Shown: positions 1-10,062 of the stretch, in pieces
How positions within the stretch are numbered: position 1 is the first letter of the stretch
Layout: each line of letters begins with the position of its first letter
Source: Chinchilla lanigera
Lineage: Eukaryota > Chordata > Mammalia > Rodentia > Chinchillidae
NCBI RefSeq assembly: GCF_000276665.1
Contig: NW_004955484.1
Span: 962,610 to 1,026,609, forward strand
Length of the DNA stretch: 64,000 nt
Direction: 5' to 3'
The notes under the pieces: model-generated
What the model was told of the DNA's origin: nothing
Seen by the model: only the letters and a program-made list of their open reading frames with translations
The model's database searches: none
Translations under genes and position numbers: made by a program

Positions 1-20
1 CTCTCTCTCTCTCTCTCTCT
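1..20. repeat. (CT)n microsatellite, cut by window edge
   Basis: The first 20 bases are a pure CT dinucleotide run that continues beyond the window. It abuts the T-rich tail of an antisense SINE. Confidence 0.9.
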
Positions 21-131
21 TTTTGTCTTTTTGAGACAGGGTCTCACTATGCAGTTCAGGCTGACCTTGAGCTCATTTTGTAGCCCAGGCTAGTCTCAAA
101 CACTCAACGATCCTCCTGCCTCAGCTTCCCA
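21..131 (-). mobile_element. B1-like SINE, antisense, truncated
   Basis: The T-rich start and the signature GAGACAGGGTCTCACTATG, followed by GTAGCCCAGGCT and CCTGCCTCAGC, are the reverse complement of a 7SL-derived B1-type SINE. The 5' head of the element (right side here) is missing after about 131. It lies in the antisense L1. Confidence 0.8.
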
Positions 132-272
132 TCTAGTTCTCTTTTTTGGTTGGATCCTTCTCTGGTTTTGGTGTTAGGATAATGCTTACTTCCAGGAATA
201 AATTCGGGAGTATTGCTTCCCTTTTGATTTCATTGTAGAGGCAGTAAGTTTTCTCTAAATTTCTTTTAGGGG

Positions 273-353
273 GGTTGAGACAGGGTCTCACTATATAGTT
301 CAGGCTAGTCTTGAATTCACTATGTAGCACAGACATGTGCCATCATACCTAGC
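273..353 (-). mobile_element. B1-like SINE fragment with internal deletion, antisense
   Basis: GAGACAGGGTCTCACTATAT, GTTCAGGCTAGTCTTGAA and the head motif ATGTGCCATCATACCTAGC are present, but the central block of the SINE is missing. It interrupts L1 ORF2 sequence that resumes on the right. Confidence 0.7.
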
Positions 354-787
354 ATTAAGTTTCTTGTAGAATTCAGCAATGAATTCATCAGGACATGGGC
401 TTTTCTTTGTTTGTAGGTGTTTATTACACCTTCAGTTTCACTGGTTGATATTGGTTTATTTAGAATTTTCATATTTTCTTGATTCAGCTTTGGTAATTAC
501 ACATACCTAAGGATCTGTTCATTCCTCCTATGTCTTCTATCTTATTAGAATACAGGTTCTTGAAGTAGGTATTGATGATCTGGATTTTTGCAGGATCTAT
601 TGTAACTTTACCCTTTTCATTACTAGTTGCATGAATTTAACACTTTTTCTTCCTTCTTTTTTTTTTTTAAAGATTGGCAAAGACCTTGTCAACTTTATTT
701 AATCTTTCAGAGAAACAACTTTTTGATTCAATGGTTTTTTGTATTCTTTTCTTAGTCTCCGTTGCATTAATTTCTGCTCTGATCTTT

Positions 788-995
788 TTTTTTATTTTAA
801 AGATAAAAGGAGGGAAACATTAGCAGACATACAACATTTTACAACATATCACAAGCACAATACAGACAATACAGAGTTACAAACAAAGTGGTAGGGAATT
901 AATAATGGTGGCTGCATTACATATTGATATATTCAAAGTGGCTTCTCGTGAAAACAGATATAAACATGCAATACTGGTCAACCAAAGACTCATTG
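788..995 (-). mobile_element. 5'-truncated L1 3'-UTR insertion, antisense, with TSD
   Basis: A T-run followed by the reverse complement of the L1 3' UTR type also seen at 12555-13155 and 45241-45640. It is flanked by a 15-bp direct repeat, TCTGCTCTGATCTTT, at 773-787 and 996-1010. The duplicated target belongs to the host L1 ORF2, so this is a clean retrotransposition event into an older L1. Confidence 0.85.
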
Positions 996-1865
996 TCTGC
1001 TCTGATCTTTATAATTTTCCCCCCTCATATGAGCTTTGGGCTTGACTTGTTCCTCTTTTTGTAGAAGCTTGAGGTTCAGCGTTAGGTTGTTTATTTGAGC
1101 TTGCTTTGTTTTTCTGATAGGGGTATTCATTGCTATAAATCATTCTTGTATGAGTGCTTTCATTGTGTCCCATAAATTCCAGTATGTTGTATGGCATTAT
1201 TGTTTAATTGCAGATACTTGGTTTAATTTCCTCTTTAATTTCATCTGTGACCCACTGGTTGTTTGGTAGGGTGTTTGGTAGGGTGTTATTTAATTTCCAT
1301 CTGTTTATGAAGTTCTTGTGTTTTCTTTTGCCATTTATTTCTGATATCATTGCACTATGGTCCACTAATATGCATGGGATAGTTTCAATTCCTTTACATT
1401 TACTTAAGCATGTTCTGTGAGCTAGTATGTAGTCTAATTGGAGAACATCCCACGTGCAGTTGAGAAGAATGTGTATTCTAATTCTGGAGTGGAACACTCT
1501 GTAGACATTACTAAGTCCATTTGTTCACAGATTTGGTTCAATTCTGATATTTCTTAGTTGAGTTTTTGTCTAGTTGATCTATTTGTGACAGTGGGGTATT
1601 GAGATCCCCAACACAGTTGTATTAGTGCTTATTTGATTATTCATGTCCATTAATATCTATTTTAAATACTTGGATGTGCTGGTGCTTGGAGCATATATCA
1701 GTCCTCTTGGATTGTTCCCTTTACAAGGATGTAGTGACCTTCTTTGTTTCTTAATCAGTCTTGGCTAAATCCACTTTGTCTGCAAGTAGAATAGCTACCC
1801 CTGCTTTCTTCCAGGTTCCTGTCACATGGAGTATTGTTTTCCATCCTTCAGCTTTCAGTCTGAAT

Positions 1866-2011
1866 TTTTTTGAGCCAGGGTCTTGTTATACAGTTCAGAC
1901 TGGTACTGAACTCACCATGTAGCCCAGGCTGGCCTCAAACTCACAGCAATCCTTCTGCCTCAGCCTCCTGAGTACTGGGATTACAGGCACATTCCACCAA
2001 GTCCAGCATTC
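1866..2011 (-). mobile_element. B1-type SINE, antisense
   Basis: A T-run, a degenerate GAGCCAGGGTCTTG, GTAGCCCAGGCTGGCCTC, CTGCCTCAGCCTCCTGAG and GGGATTACAGGCAC follow each other in the order expected for a full-length antisense element ending near the head motif CCAGC. It splits L1 ORF2 sequence. Confidence 0.85.
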
Positions 2012-2319
2012 TTTTTTCATTAAATGTGTTTCTTGTATGCAGAATATTGTTGGATCTTGCTTCTTCATCCATTCTGCCAGTCTGTTTCATTGATTGATGA
2101 GTTGAGACCATTAACATTGATTATTGTAACTGATATATATTAACTTACCCTTGTCATGTTATTTTCCTATTGTTGGTTCCCTCCCCCTCTTCATTTAATT
2201 GCTTATTTCGCTTGGTGGATTCATTCTATTGGGGATCATGGAGTTGTAATCCTTGTTATCTCTCTCTAGAAAGTCCTTCAGAACATTTTGGAGTGCTGGA
2301 TTATTGGTCATGAATTTCC

Positions 2320-2607
2320 TCAGGTGTTCTTTCCATGGAAGTGTCTTATTTCTCCATCAGTTTTGAAAAGTAGTTTTGCAGGGTACACCAATCTGGGATG
2401 AAGGTTGTTTTCTTTTAGGGCTTGAAATACTTCACTCTTAGCTTTTCTTGACTTGAGGGTTCGTGTTGAGAACTCTGCTGTGATTCTGATGGGCTTTCCT
2501 TTATACATGATTTGTTTCTTGTCTCTGACAGTTTTAATGTTCTGTTCTTGTGTTGAATTTCTGGAATCATGACTATTATATATACCTTGCTGTAGTTTTT
2601 TTATCAT
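2320..2607 (-). pseudogene. L1 ORF1p C-terminal domain fragment
   Basis: The minus-strand reading frame contains the ORF1p core KGKPIRITAEFSTRTLKSRK and, further on, HPRLVYPAKLLF. These are the RRM/C-terminal-domain signatures of the L1 ORF1 RNA-binding protein. A second frame at 2784-2969 (minus) holds the upstream acidic coiled-coil part. The two pieces are separated by frame damage and the protein is incomplete, so this is a fossil inside the antisense L1. Confidence 0.85.
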
Positions 2608-2783
2608 GGCCAGTTGGAGTTCTATATGTCTCAGTTACTATATGTTAAAGTCTTTTTCCCTGCTTGGGAAGTTTTCTGCCATTATGTTTGTGAACAGGTT
2701 TTTATGTTGTTTGCAGTATCTCCTGCTGTTTCATTGACTCCAGTCAATCTTATGTTATGATTTTGCATGGTCCCTTGCTATTT

Positions 2784-2969
2784 TTAAGAAATCTTTCCTT
2801 TCACGATCAATCCAACTGCAATCCTGTCTTCTGTATCTGATTTTCTGTCCTCACATTGGCTCATTCTACTGTGTATATTTTCAAAGGAATTTTTAATGTC
2901 CTGGATATCTGTTTGAATCTGTTCCATGGATTCCATTTCTTTCCTAGGTTGGGTGTTTGTGGTTTCCAT
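2784..2969 (-). pseudogene. L1 ORF1p N-terminal/coiled-coil fragment
   Basis: The minus frame is rich in E, D, Q, K and hydrophobic residues at coiled-coil spacing (for example MEQIQTDIQDIKNSFENI). This is expected just upstream of the ORF1p C-terminal domain at 2320-2607. It terminates early and does not join the downstream part in frame. Confidence 0.7.
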
Positions 2970-3317
2970 AATTTTCCTAAGCTCTTCTAATTTTTATCTT
3001 TATCTGCTCTAGAGTCCCTAAGCATACCTTTCATTATGGTCACCATCTCTGTGATTATCTGAGAAATTATTTCTGATTTGACTTTTCTCTAGCACCTCAT
3101 TCATCTACTTTGTTACTTCCACTGTTATCACTTCAGAGAGTCCAGGTGGATGGCCTTTGAATCATTCCACCTTGTTGCCCCCTAGGTTTGCCTTTGGTAA
3201 GCTGGAAGTCTGGGTTGCATCTTGTTTAAGTGTCTTCTCATTTTCTTCTTTTTCTAATTTCTAGGTTGATGTTTAAAATTGCTATAGGGAGTAGCTTTAT
3301 TGCTAGTATTTACATCC

Positions 3318-3688
3318 TGTCTTATTTATTTTTCTCATTGCTGAGACAAAATACCCAATGCCCAAATTTAAGGGGAGAAAGGTTTATTTAGCTCACAGTT
3401 TGTAGTTGTTTCACTCCAGAAGGTTCAGCTGGCTCTAAGGCCAGGCGGCTTTGCAGAAAAGAACAGTTCATGGCAGCCAGAAGACAGCAAAATCAACTGA
3501 ACCTTAACAGCATCTTTCTGCCTCTTTTGTACTCTATCTAGGCTAGCTGGGATTAGGACAGTGCCAAACGGATCCTTGAACTGATCACACACCCTTAATC
3601 CCAGCATCACACTCTAGATTCAGGCACCTTTGAAAAAGCCTATCACTGCATGAGGCTTTGGGAAGACATCTAGACACAAACAATAACA
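3318..3688 (-). mobile_element. Solo LTR, ERVL-MaLR type, antisense
   Basis: It begins TGTC...TTGCTGAGACAAAATAC and contains AAAGGTTTATTTAGCTCACA. This is the reverse complement of the 3' part of the LTRs at 18964-19414 and 10063-12236 (AATAAA signal region and CTCAGCAACA end). It ends in CA at about 3688. No internal retroviral sequence is present beside it. It interrupts the L1 5' UTR. Confidence 0.75.
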
Positions 3689-4297
3689 GAACTTTAAGAA
3701 ATGACTACTTCTGCAGTGTCTTCCAGGTATAGCTGGCTTTTGGGTTTTGAGTCTGTTGCAAAATCCTGCCTTTTCCATTTACTGGGGAGTCAAAGTTGCT
3801 GCTTACTCGGACCAGCCCTTAGTTCTTTGACATTGGCCTATAGTATTGTTTAGGACTCTTATGCAATCTCCATCTTGATATATCAGGAAGAGCAACTGAT
3901 TAGAAAAATTCTCTCAGCTTGGCTAAAGATGTATAATGAGCAATAGCAATCGCATGAAACACAGCCTAGAAAATGACAAACTGTGGTAACTATTAACTTG
4001 CCACTTTTAACAGTAAGAACTAGATTTGTGGCTATATGACAAAATCTAAAGAGAACCAAAAAATTTATACAGTAAAGAAACCCTCAACATGGTGGTTGTA
4101 CCTGGAGAAAACTTGAAAGGACATGGGGGGAAAATAGAGAAATAGAAAAAGAAGACGAGATTAGAAGCAAGGCTGGAGTACAAAGGAAGATTACACAAAC
4201 TTTGAGGAACTGTAAAGAAGACAGGATGGAAAGAGAAAAGGAAGAAATAAAAACAAGAACAGAACAACAACAAAAGAACTAGAAACTCTGTTTACAT

Positions 4298-4392
4298 TTG
4301 TATAAAAACAAGAACAAACAATCAAGAAAAAAAAAAACAAAAGGAAAAAAAAGAAAGAAAAAAAAAGCAAAGAAAATATCCACTTCAAGGCA
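4298..4392. repeat. A-rich low-complexity tract
   Basis: A run dominated by AAAAG/AAAAC permutations. The lysine-rich translation of this stretch and the phenylalanine-rich one on the other strand are artefacts of base composition. It lies in the antisense L1 5' UTR. Confidence 0.85.
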
Positions 4393-4748
4393 TGTCTTTG
4401 CTGTCACTGGTAGACAACATGGGCAGACAGAGTCCAAATCCAAGTTGATTAATCCCAGAAAGATAATCAGAGCTTTACCGTGGGGTAGTGATAATCCCCG
4501 TAAGCCTGCACTTTTAGTTCCACTGATGTTCAGACTGGTTCCTGGTTGTGAGGCTGGAACCCAATTTTTTTAGCCTATACCACTTTGTCTGTTTCCTGCT
4601 GGCTTAAACTTGGCTCTCTGTCCTCCTGACAGCTTGAACTCACAGCCTCACCCTAACATTGGAGCTGCTAGATGGAGCCAACCCGCAGCTGTTCTGAGTT
4701 CTGAGCTCAGTTCACGCCTCTAAGATGGTTACCAGCCAATTAGCCTCT

Positions 4749-4885
4749 CCATGTATGAAGGAAAGCCCATCAGAATCACAGCAGGCTTCTCAACACAAAC
4801 CCTCAAGTCAAGAAAAGCTTGGAGCGAAGCATTTCAAGCCCTTAAAAGAAAACAATCTTTATCCCAGATTGATGTACCCTGCTTC
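4749..4885 (+). mobile_element. L1 ORF1 fragment in opposite (sense) orientation
   Basis: About 135 bp reading GGAAAGCCCATCAGAATCAC onward on the plus strand encode the same ORF1p block found on the minus strand at about 2385-2512. The two copies look about 90% alike by eye. An extra T after CAAGCCC shifts the frame here. It sits within the antisense L1 5' UTR, so it is an inverted fragment of foreign or rearranged origin. Confidence 0.8.
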
Positions 4886-5570
4886 TGAACCCAAATAACT
4901 CACCAGCCACTGCAGTCTGCCACATCCACTGCTCCACCCCAGGGGTGCATTTCTCTGTGTAGGCCTCTATCTTAGCCAGTAGTCACCATGTGTCTGCAGG
5001 TTTGAGCTGCCCCTCCCATCCAGTGAGTCCAGGCTCAGGGAGAAAGCACCACTTGCCTTCTTCTTCATGGAAGTCTCTCTTTGTTCTCCCCTTGGGCTTC
5101 AATTCTTGCTTCACAACATTCCTGAGTCCATTTCCCTTCTCTTCCTCATATTGCTATATTCCAGAGTCTGGACACCAAATCTTGGAGAGATTTCTCTGTT
5201 GCTCACCACTCCGCCATCATCCCAGAAGTCTCCAAACACTTTTATTTACTGCTCCTTGTATTTTAAAGCTCTATCTCAGGTAATTTTCCTTATTCTAAAA
5301 GACTGCTTTGTCTAAAATTAATACAACTACTCCTGTTTTCTTTTAATTAATATTACCATGACATGACTTTATCTATCTCTTTACTCCTCATCTATCTCTT
5401 TATATTTAAAGTGGCTTACTTATAAACAACATATAACTGGGGGGTTAATCCATTCTGAAATTCTTTTTACTGGTTTGTTTAGATCATTCACATTTAAGGT
5501 CATCAATTATTTTTTAAAAGTCATCAATTATACAGCTGGATTAAATTACATGTTTGTAACTATAGTCATC

Positions 5571-5700
5571 ATGCCCTGGCAGGGTCGGGGGAGCCCTTGC
5601 TCTCTACCCAGGCCAGCCTCAAGTTCCTGGGTTCAAGTAATCCTGCTGCCTCAGCCTCCCAAGTGCTGGAACTGCACGTGTATGCCACCACACTCAACTG
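5571..5700 (-). mobile_element. Alu/B1-like SINE, antisense
   Basis: CAGGCCAGCCTCAAGTTCCT, CTGCCTCAGCCTCCCAAGTG and TATGCCACCACACTCAAC are present in order. The T-rich end is poorly preserved. Confidence 0.75.
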
Positions 5701-5957
5701 TCTTTTTGTTGTGGTGGTGGTTTTTGATTTTTGGTTTTGGCTTTGGAATTTTGGTTTTCTGAGGTACTGACTCATTGTTACCCTTGAACTACATCCCAGA
5801 ATTTTTTTATTTTTGCCTCTTTGGTTTTAGTTGAGCACTTTTTTAATAGGATTCTGTTTTCTCTACCCCCTTTAAATTTACACTTCTTTTTCAAAACTAT
5901 TTTCCTAGTTTCAATAAAGTTTGCAATATTCATTTACAACTGATTCAACTCCACTTT

Positions 5958-6101
5958 TCTTTTTTGAGACAGGGTCCCATTAAATAGTTTATACTGATCT
6001 TGAACTCACTATGTAGCCAAGGCTGGCCTCGAACTCACGGCAATCCTCCCACCTCAGCCTCTGAAGTGCTGGGATTACAGGCATGTGCCACAAGGCCCAG
6101 C
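5958..6101 (-). mobile_element. B1-type SINE, antisense, with 14-bp TSD
   Basis: A full antisense element from the T-run and GAGACAGGGTCCC to the head motif GGCCCAGC. It is flanked by the perfect direct repeat TTCAACTCCACTTT at 5944-5957 and 6102-6115. The intact duplication sets the exact boundaries. Confidence 0.92.
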
Positions 6102-6493
6102 TTCAACTCCACTTTCGAGTAATCCTCTACTGCTTCCTGGACAGTGATGGTGGTTTATCACAGAGCACTGTCCACTCCACCCTCCTGGCCCTCATAACAC
6201 TGTTGCTGTTCAACTATGCATATCAATCACCACCCAGTGCACTGTTGCTGACACTGAGCAAAGAGCTATCAATCAGATCAGTTCAGAATAAGAAAAACAA
6301 AATATTTTATTTCACCTTCACACATTGCTTGCCTGGTACTCTTCTCTTCTTTACATAGATCAAAGTAAAATGACTTTTATCATTTTCCTTCTCGGAAAAA
6401 ATTTTTAGCATTTCTTGTAAGGCAGTTGTCTTCTTGATTTACATTGTTGGTTTGGTGTTTGTTTGTTTGTCTGGGGTTTTTCTGTTTTGTTTT

Positions 6494-6640
6494 TGTTTTT
6501 TGTCTTTTGGAAGCAGGGTTTCACTATGCAGTTCAGGGGAGCCTTGAACTCAACTTTGTAGCCCAGGCTGGTGTGGAACTCACAGCCTCAATCTCCCAAA
6601 TGCTGGGATTACAGGTGGGCACCACCACACATGGCCTGTT
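6494..6640 (-). mobile_element. B1-type SINE, antisense
   Basis: GTTTCACTATGCAGTTCAGG, GTAGCCCAGGCTGGTGTGG and TGGGATTACAGGTGGGCACC are present in order after a T/G-rich tail. Confidence 0.85.
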
Positions 6641-6724
6641 GTTATTATTGTTTTGGATTTTTGACTGAGAAAGGCTTTAGTTCTCTCTCACTTTTGTTTT
6701 ATTGCTTGCTTGCTTGTTTTAAGT

Positions 6725-6818
6725 TTTTTGAGATAGAGTTGAGGCTGGCCTCAAACTCCCTATCCTCCAGCCTCAGCTTCCCATGTGCTGAGATTGCAGC
6801 TATGCACCGCCACCTTTT
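6725..6818 (-). mobile_element. B1-like SINE, antisense, internally deleted
   Basis: TTTTTTGAGATAGAG is followed directly by GAGGCTGGCCTCAAACTCCC, CAGCCTCAGCTTCCC and TGAGATTGCAGC. The segment containing TATGCAGTTCAGG is missing. Confidence 0.75.
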
Positions 6819-7114
6819 GAAAAATGATTTCATAAATTACAGCATTGTAGGTTGGTGGGCATTGCTTTTTGCAACAGTTTAGCATTGTCATATACTTTCT
6901 TCTTCTTTGCCTGGTTTATGACAAGAAGTCCAATGAAATTCTTACCTCTGATCCTCTGTGATTAAGTCCCCTAAACTCTAGATTCTCTTTGTCTCTATAG
7001 TTTAAATATGATATGCATAAGTGTAGCTTTTTTTTTACTCAGTGTTCTCTTTCTTGGTTCTGTTGTTTGGTGTCTGTTATTAATTGCAAAAATTCTCAGC
7101 CATCATTTCTTCAA

Positions 7115-7195
7115 GCTGGGGATATGGGTCAGTGGCACAGCACATGCCTGGGAAGTGCAAGGTCATGAGTTCAATTCCCAGTTCCAAAAACAAAA
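7115..7195 (+). mobile_element. ID-type tRNA-derived SINE
   Basis: GCTGGGGATATGGGTCAGTG, a degenerate box A, is followed by GCATGCCTGGGAAGTGCAAG and the box-B-like GAGTTCAATTCCCAG, then an A-rich tail. It matches the better preserved copy at 33065-33150. It interrupts the old antisense L1. Confidence 0.85.
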
Positions 7196-7850
7196 TTACT
7201 TTAAATGGTTCTTCTGCCCCTTTTTCTCTTTTCCATTTATCATTCTTTCTTTACATGTATTCCCAATACTATTTCAATTTGAGTGTCTCATAGTTCTTGG
7301 ACTTTCTGCTCCATTTTTTTGTTCCTGGTTTCTTATTTCAGCTTGAGAAGTTTCTATTAAATTACCTTCAAGCTCACTGGTTCTTTCTTCAGCTGCATAT
7401 AGTCTACTAATGAGCTTCTCAAGGTATTCATTTCTGCTACAATATTTTTTATTTATAGAATTTCCTTTTTATTTTTCTTAGAGCACCCATTTCTCCATAT
7501 ACCTTCCCCATCTGTTCTTGTGGATTGTTTGCACTTAACATCTTAACCACTGGTATTTTTCATTCCTTATCTGATAATTCCAAAGTATGTCTCCTAACAG
7601 ACTGAGTTTGATTCTTTTTTATGTAATATATTTATTTAAAATATTTATATGGAAATGCACATGCAGGAAAAAGGACTTAAAGTTAATATGTGCAGATATT
7701 AACACTGATGATCTCTGGGAGGAGGGGTCATGAAAAATTTTAATTTTATGTGCTTTAACTTTTCTGTTTTCAAGCTTTGTAAAAATAATCATTAGATGTA
7801 GGTTCATGATCAAGCTTGCTCCCAAGTTTCCTTCTATGATTATCCTTTAT

Positions 7851-8020
7851 GGCCAGGTGTAGTGGTGCACACCTGTATTCCCAGCACTTGGGAGGCTGAG
7901 GCAGGAGGACTGCTGTGAGTTCGAGGCCAGCATGGGCTACAAAATTAGTTCAAGGCTAGTTTGAACTGCGTACTGAAACTTTGTTTCAAAAAGACAAAAA
8001 ATAAAATAAAATAAAATGCC
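7851..8020 (+). mobile_element. B1-type SINE with 10-bp TSD
   Basis: GGCCAGGTGTAGTGGTGCAC begins the element. GGGAGGCTGAGGCAGGAGG and the duplicated GGGCTACA / GAACTGCG region follow, then an (ATAAA)n tail. The target duplication TATCCTTTAT lies at 7841-7850 and 8021-8030. Confidence 0.93.
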
Positions 8021-9124
8021 TATCCTTTATTCTTCCTCATGTTTTTGTTGCTCAAAAGATAGCATTCTGTGCACATAATTCTATATCTTGGTGTCTTTGT
8101 TGTGCTGTTGTTCATTTAGCAAGGTATGTTTGGAGCCTGTACCCACTTCTCCATTCTTTTTTTTAAGACTGTATGTTGTCATAACATTCCACAGAAAGAA
8201 TGAGTCATATTCCACAATAACTAGTCCCATGTTGATTAAAATTTAGATGATTTTCATTGCTTATATGCATGTGTGTTTGAGATATAAAAATCAACAGGAC
8301 AATCAAGATGTTCCTGCAAAGCCTTAGGTCCACAGGTAAATCTAATTCTAATATTTCCTTTCCCTCTTCAGAATCATACTTTTGTCTTGCCTTTTAGCAT
8401 GATTTGTAAAATACTGATGAAATTAAGGTATGAATACCTAGTAATTAGAACTGAAATAATCAGGCTTTTAATGGGAGATTTTACGTTCATCTTACCTGGA
8501 GTTGGGCTGAGTTTAATGTTGTACACCTCAGAGCCTTTTTTTTTCCTCTGGCTTCCTTGTTTTGTTTTGCTTTGATTTCTTATTTGTTTTGTTATGTTTT
8601 TTATTTCTCCTCTATTATTGTCCTTACATTTCTTCCCAAAACTCCTTAAATACAGTATGTGTCTTGCAGCAATCTGAGTAGTAATCCATTGTTGCTATAC
8701 TGGAGTCTTGTTGATTTGGTGGTAAGGTGTTCAAGTGGGGAAGCAGTCTATCATCTTATGTGCTTTCAGCTTCAAGGGCCTGAATCACCCAGGAGTTTTT
8801 AAGACTCAAGGAACTCCCCATTCAGCCTCTGTGCAATCTGTCAGTTGGGAAGTAAGTGTCCCCACTAGTTACGGGCTCCCTCAGCCAGTGCTGGCTGTGA
8901 TTCTCTGTACTCATCTTCCTCCCCATTTTGAGGGTGAGAGTTTGCCCTGTAATTTCAATTTTCTGATTAACTTTTGTTTTACTTGTTTTTGTGACAAAGA
9001 TGGGATGGCACCTTTGGAACATTATAGGAGAAACCAAAAGTCTTCACAATTATTTTTAAATTTTTACATGGGTATTCTTTTTTGCCATCTTACAACAATA
9101 CTATTACCTATTACTTTAGAAAGT

Positions 9125-9655
9125 GTGTTTACAATGAAATATTATTCAGCCATAAAGAAGGATGAAATTATGTCATTTGCAGGAAAATGGATGGAATGGG
9201 AGATCATTATTTTAAGACTCAGAGAGACAACTATTGTATTTTCCCTTAATATGTGGTACCACTAAATAAATAAAAAAGACAGCAAAGTAGAAAGGAAGGG
9301 TCCAAGAGATGGATGAAGGAGACAGGGATGGGAAGGGGATTTTAAAAAGAATTAAGATATGTGATGTTCATGTACCAACTCCCCGTGATGAATCTACTCA
9401 TTATGTACTACAAACACATACTGATAAAAATTAAAAATAAAATAGTTAAAATTTTTAGGAAGTCAAAAAGAGAAGAAGGGAAGAGGTGAGATTATTATTA
9501 GACAACAGGAAGAAACAAGAAGGAAGGGAAAAAATGTAAAGAAGGAGAATGAGGGGATGGATGAGATCAAGATATGTTACATGCATGTATGAAAAGCCGC
9601 ACTGAAACCCAGTATTTTGTAGAATTATTATGCACTAAAAATATATATTTTTAGA
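9125..9655 (+). mobile_element. L1 3'-end fragments, sense
   Basis: ATGAAATATTATTCAGCCAT, the purine-rich 3' UTR and the end signature ACCAACTCCCCGTGATGAAT with AATAAAAT identify an L1 3' end at 9125-9465. A second purine-rich 3'-UTR-like piece with a different end follows at about 9466-9655. An apparent 176-codon frame covering 8735-9265 is an accidental fusion of L1 relics, not a gene. Confidence 0.7.
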
Positions 9656-9956
9656 GAGAAATATGTTTGTGTCCCAAGGTGACCTGCGCTACAAGAATGG
9701 ATGTGGCATGCAAGGAGCAGTGCACTCAAAGTCAGCATGTGGCTTTTGCTGATTTCCATAAACAAATTGATGGTCAATTTCAAATTATGACAGTCTAGCA
9801 AGTTTGCAGACTTCCTGAATATTTAACAGCTGTCTCTTGCAGGTATGAACTGTGACAAGTCTGAAGAGAGAGTATGTTGTTTCCTTTGTTAGTATCTATC
9901 CTGTTTCAGGTTTTTACTTATTGAAAATAATTTATAGATTTTTTTCAATTAGAATG

Positions 9957-10062
9957 CTATTATGGGCTGCATTGCATTTCCACCAAAATTCCTATGGGAA
10001 AGTCCAAACTCTTGACACTGCAGAATTATATTTGATAATAAGGCCTTTAAAGACATATTGGG
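9957..10062 (+). mobile_element. MLT1-like LTR, 5' half (split)
   Basis: The order TTATGGGCTGC, CCACCAAAATTCCTATG and AATAAGGCCTTTAAAGACAT resembles the start of an MLT1-class MaLR LTR. Its continuation is found at 12242 after the inserted provirus. The TTGGG at 10058-10062 is the target duplication of that insertion. Confidence 0.65.

Larger units (their letters stand above)
132..5235 (-). mobile_element. L1 element, antisense, near full length, interrupted
   Basis: Read on the minus strand this is an L1. Its 5' end lies near 5235, where the reverse complement reads like the GATGATGGCGGAGTGGTGAG start typical of L1 5' UTRs. The 5' UTR runs to about 3150, ORF1 relics lie at about 2300-3000, and ORF2 endonuclease and linker sequence runs from about 2250 to the left window edge. 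It is broken by SINEs (21-131, 273-353, 1866-2011), an L1 3'-end insertion (788-995), a MaLR LTR (3318-3688) and an inverted ORF1 fragment (4749-4885). Reading frames are broken throughout, so it is a dead copy. The right boundary is inferred from the 5'-UTR signature; no target-site duplication was found. Confidence 0.75.
5245..8725 (-). mobile_element. Old L1M-type relic, antisense, split by SINEs
   Basis: Patches at about 5245-5560, 5780-5943, 6116-6435, 6860-7114, 7196-7620 and 8030-8725 read as diverged L1 in reverse. ORF2 endonuclease-like sequence comes first, then the ORF1/5' portion (for example TTTCTTGTAAGGCAGTTGTC near 6413 and ACTGGTTCTTTCTTCAGC near 7377). It is heavily decayed and broken by at least six SINE insertions. 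Whether this is one element or several old copies cannot be decided by eye. I see no gene here. Confidence 0.6.

Noticed and set aside
3318..3688. Possible two-LTR provirus with other LTRs in the window
   Set aside because: No matching internal sequence or second LTR in the same orientation is adjacent. Only 10063-12236 shows the LTR-interior-LTR order with target duplication.
4046..4573. Phenylalanine-rich (minus) and lysine-rich (plus) frames
   Set aside because: Produced by the A-rich tract in the L1 5' UTR.
7115..7195. Possible tRNA gene
   Set aside because: tRNA-like box A and B are present, but the body, the A tail and the multiple dispersed copies identify an ID SINE; no cloverleaf with anticodon stem is evident. 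The same applies at 21649 and 33065.
8735..9265. 176-codon plus-strand frame
   Set aside because: It is a fusion of antisense old L1 sequence and a sense L1 3' UTR; no continuous protein family.
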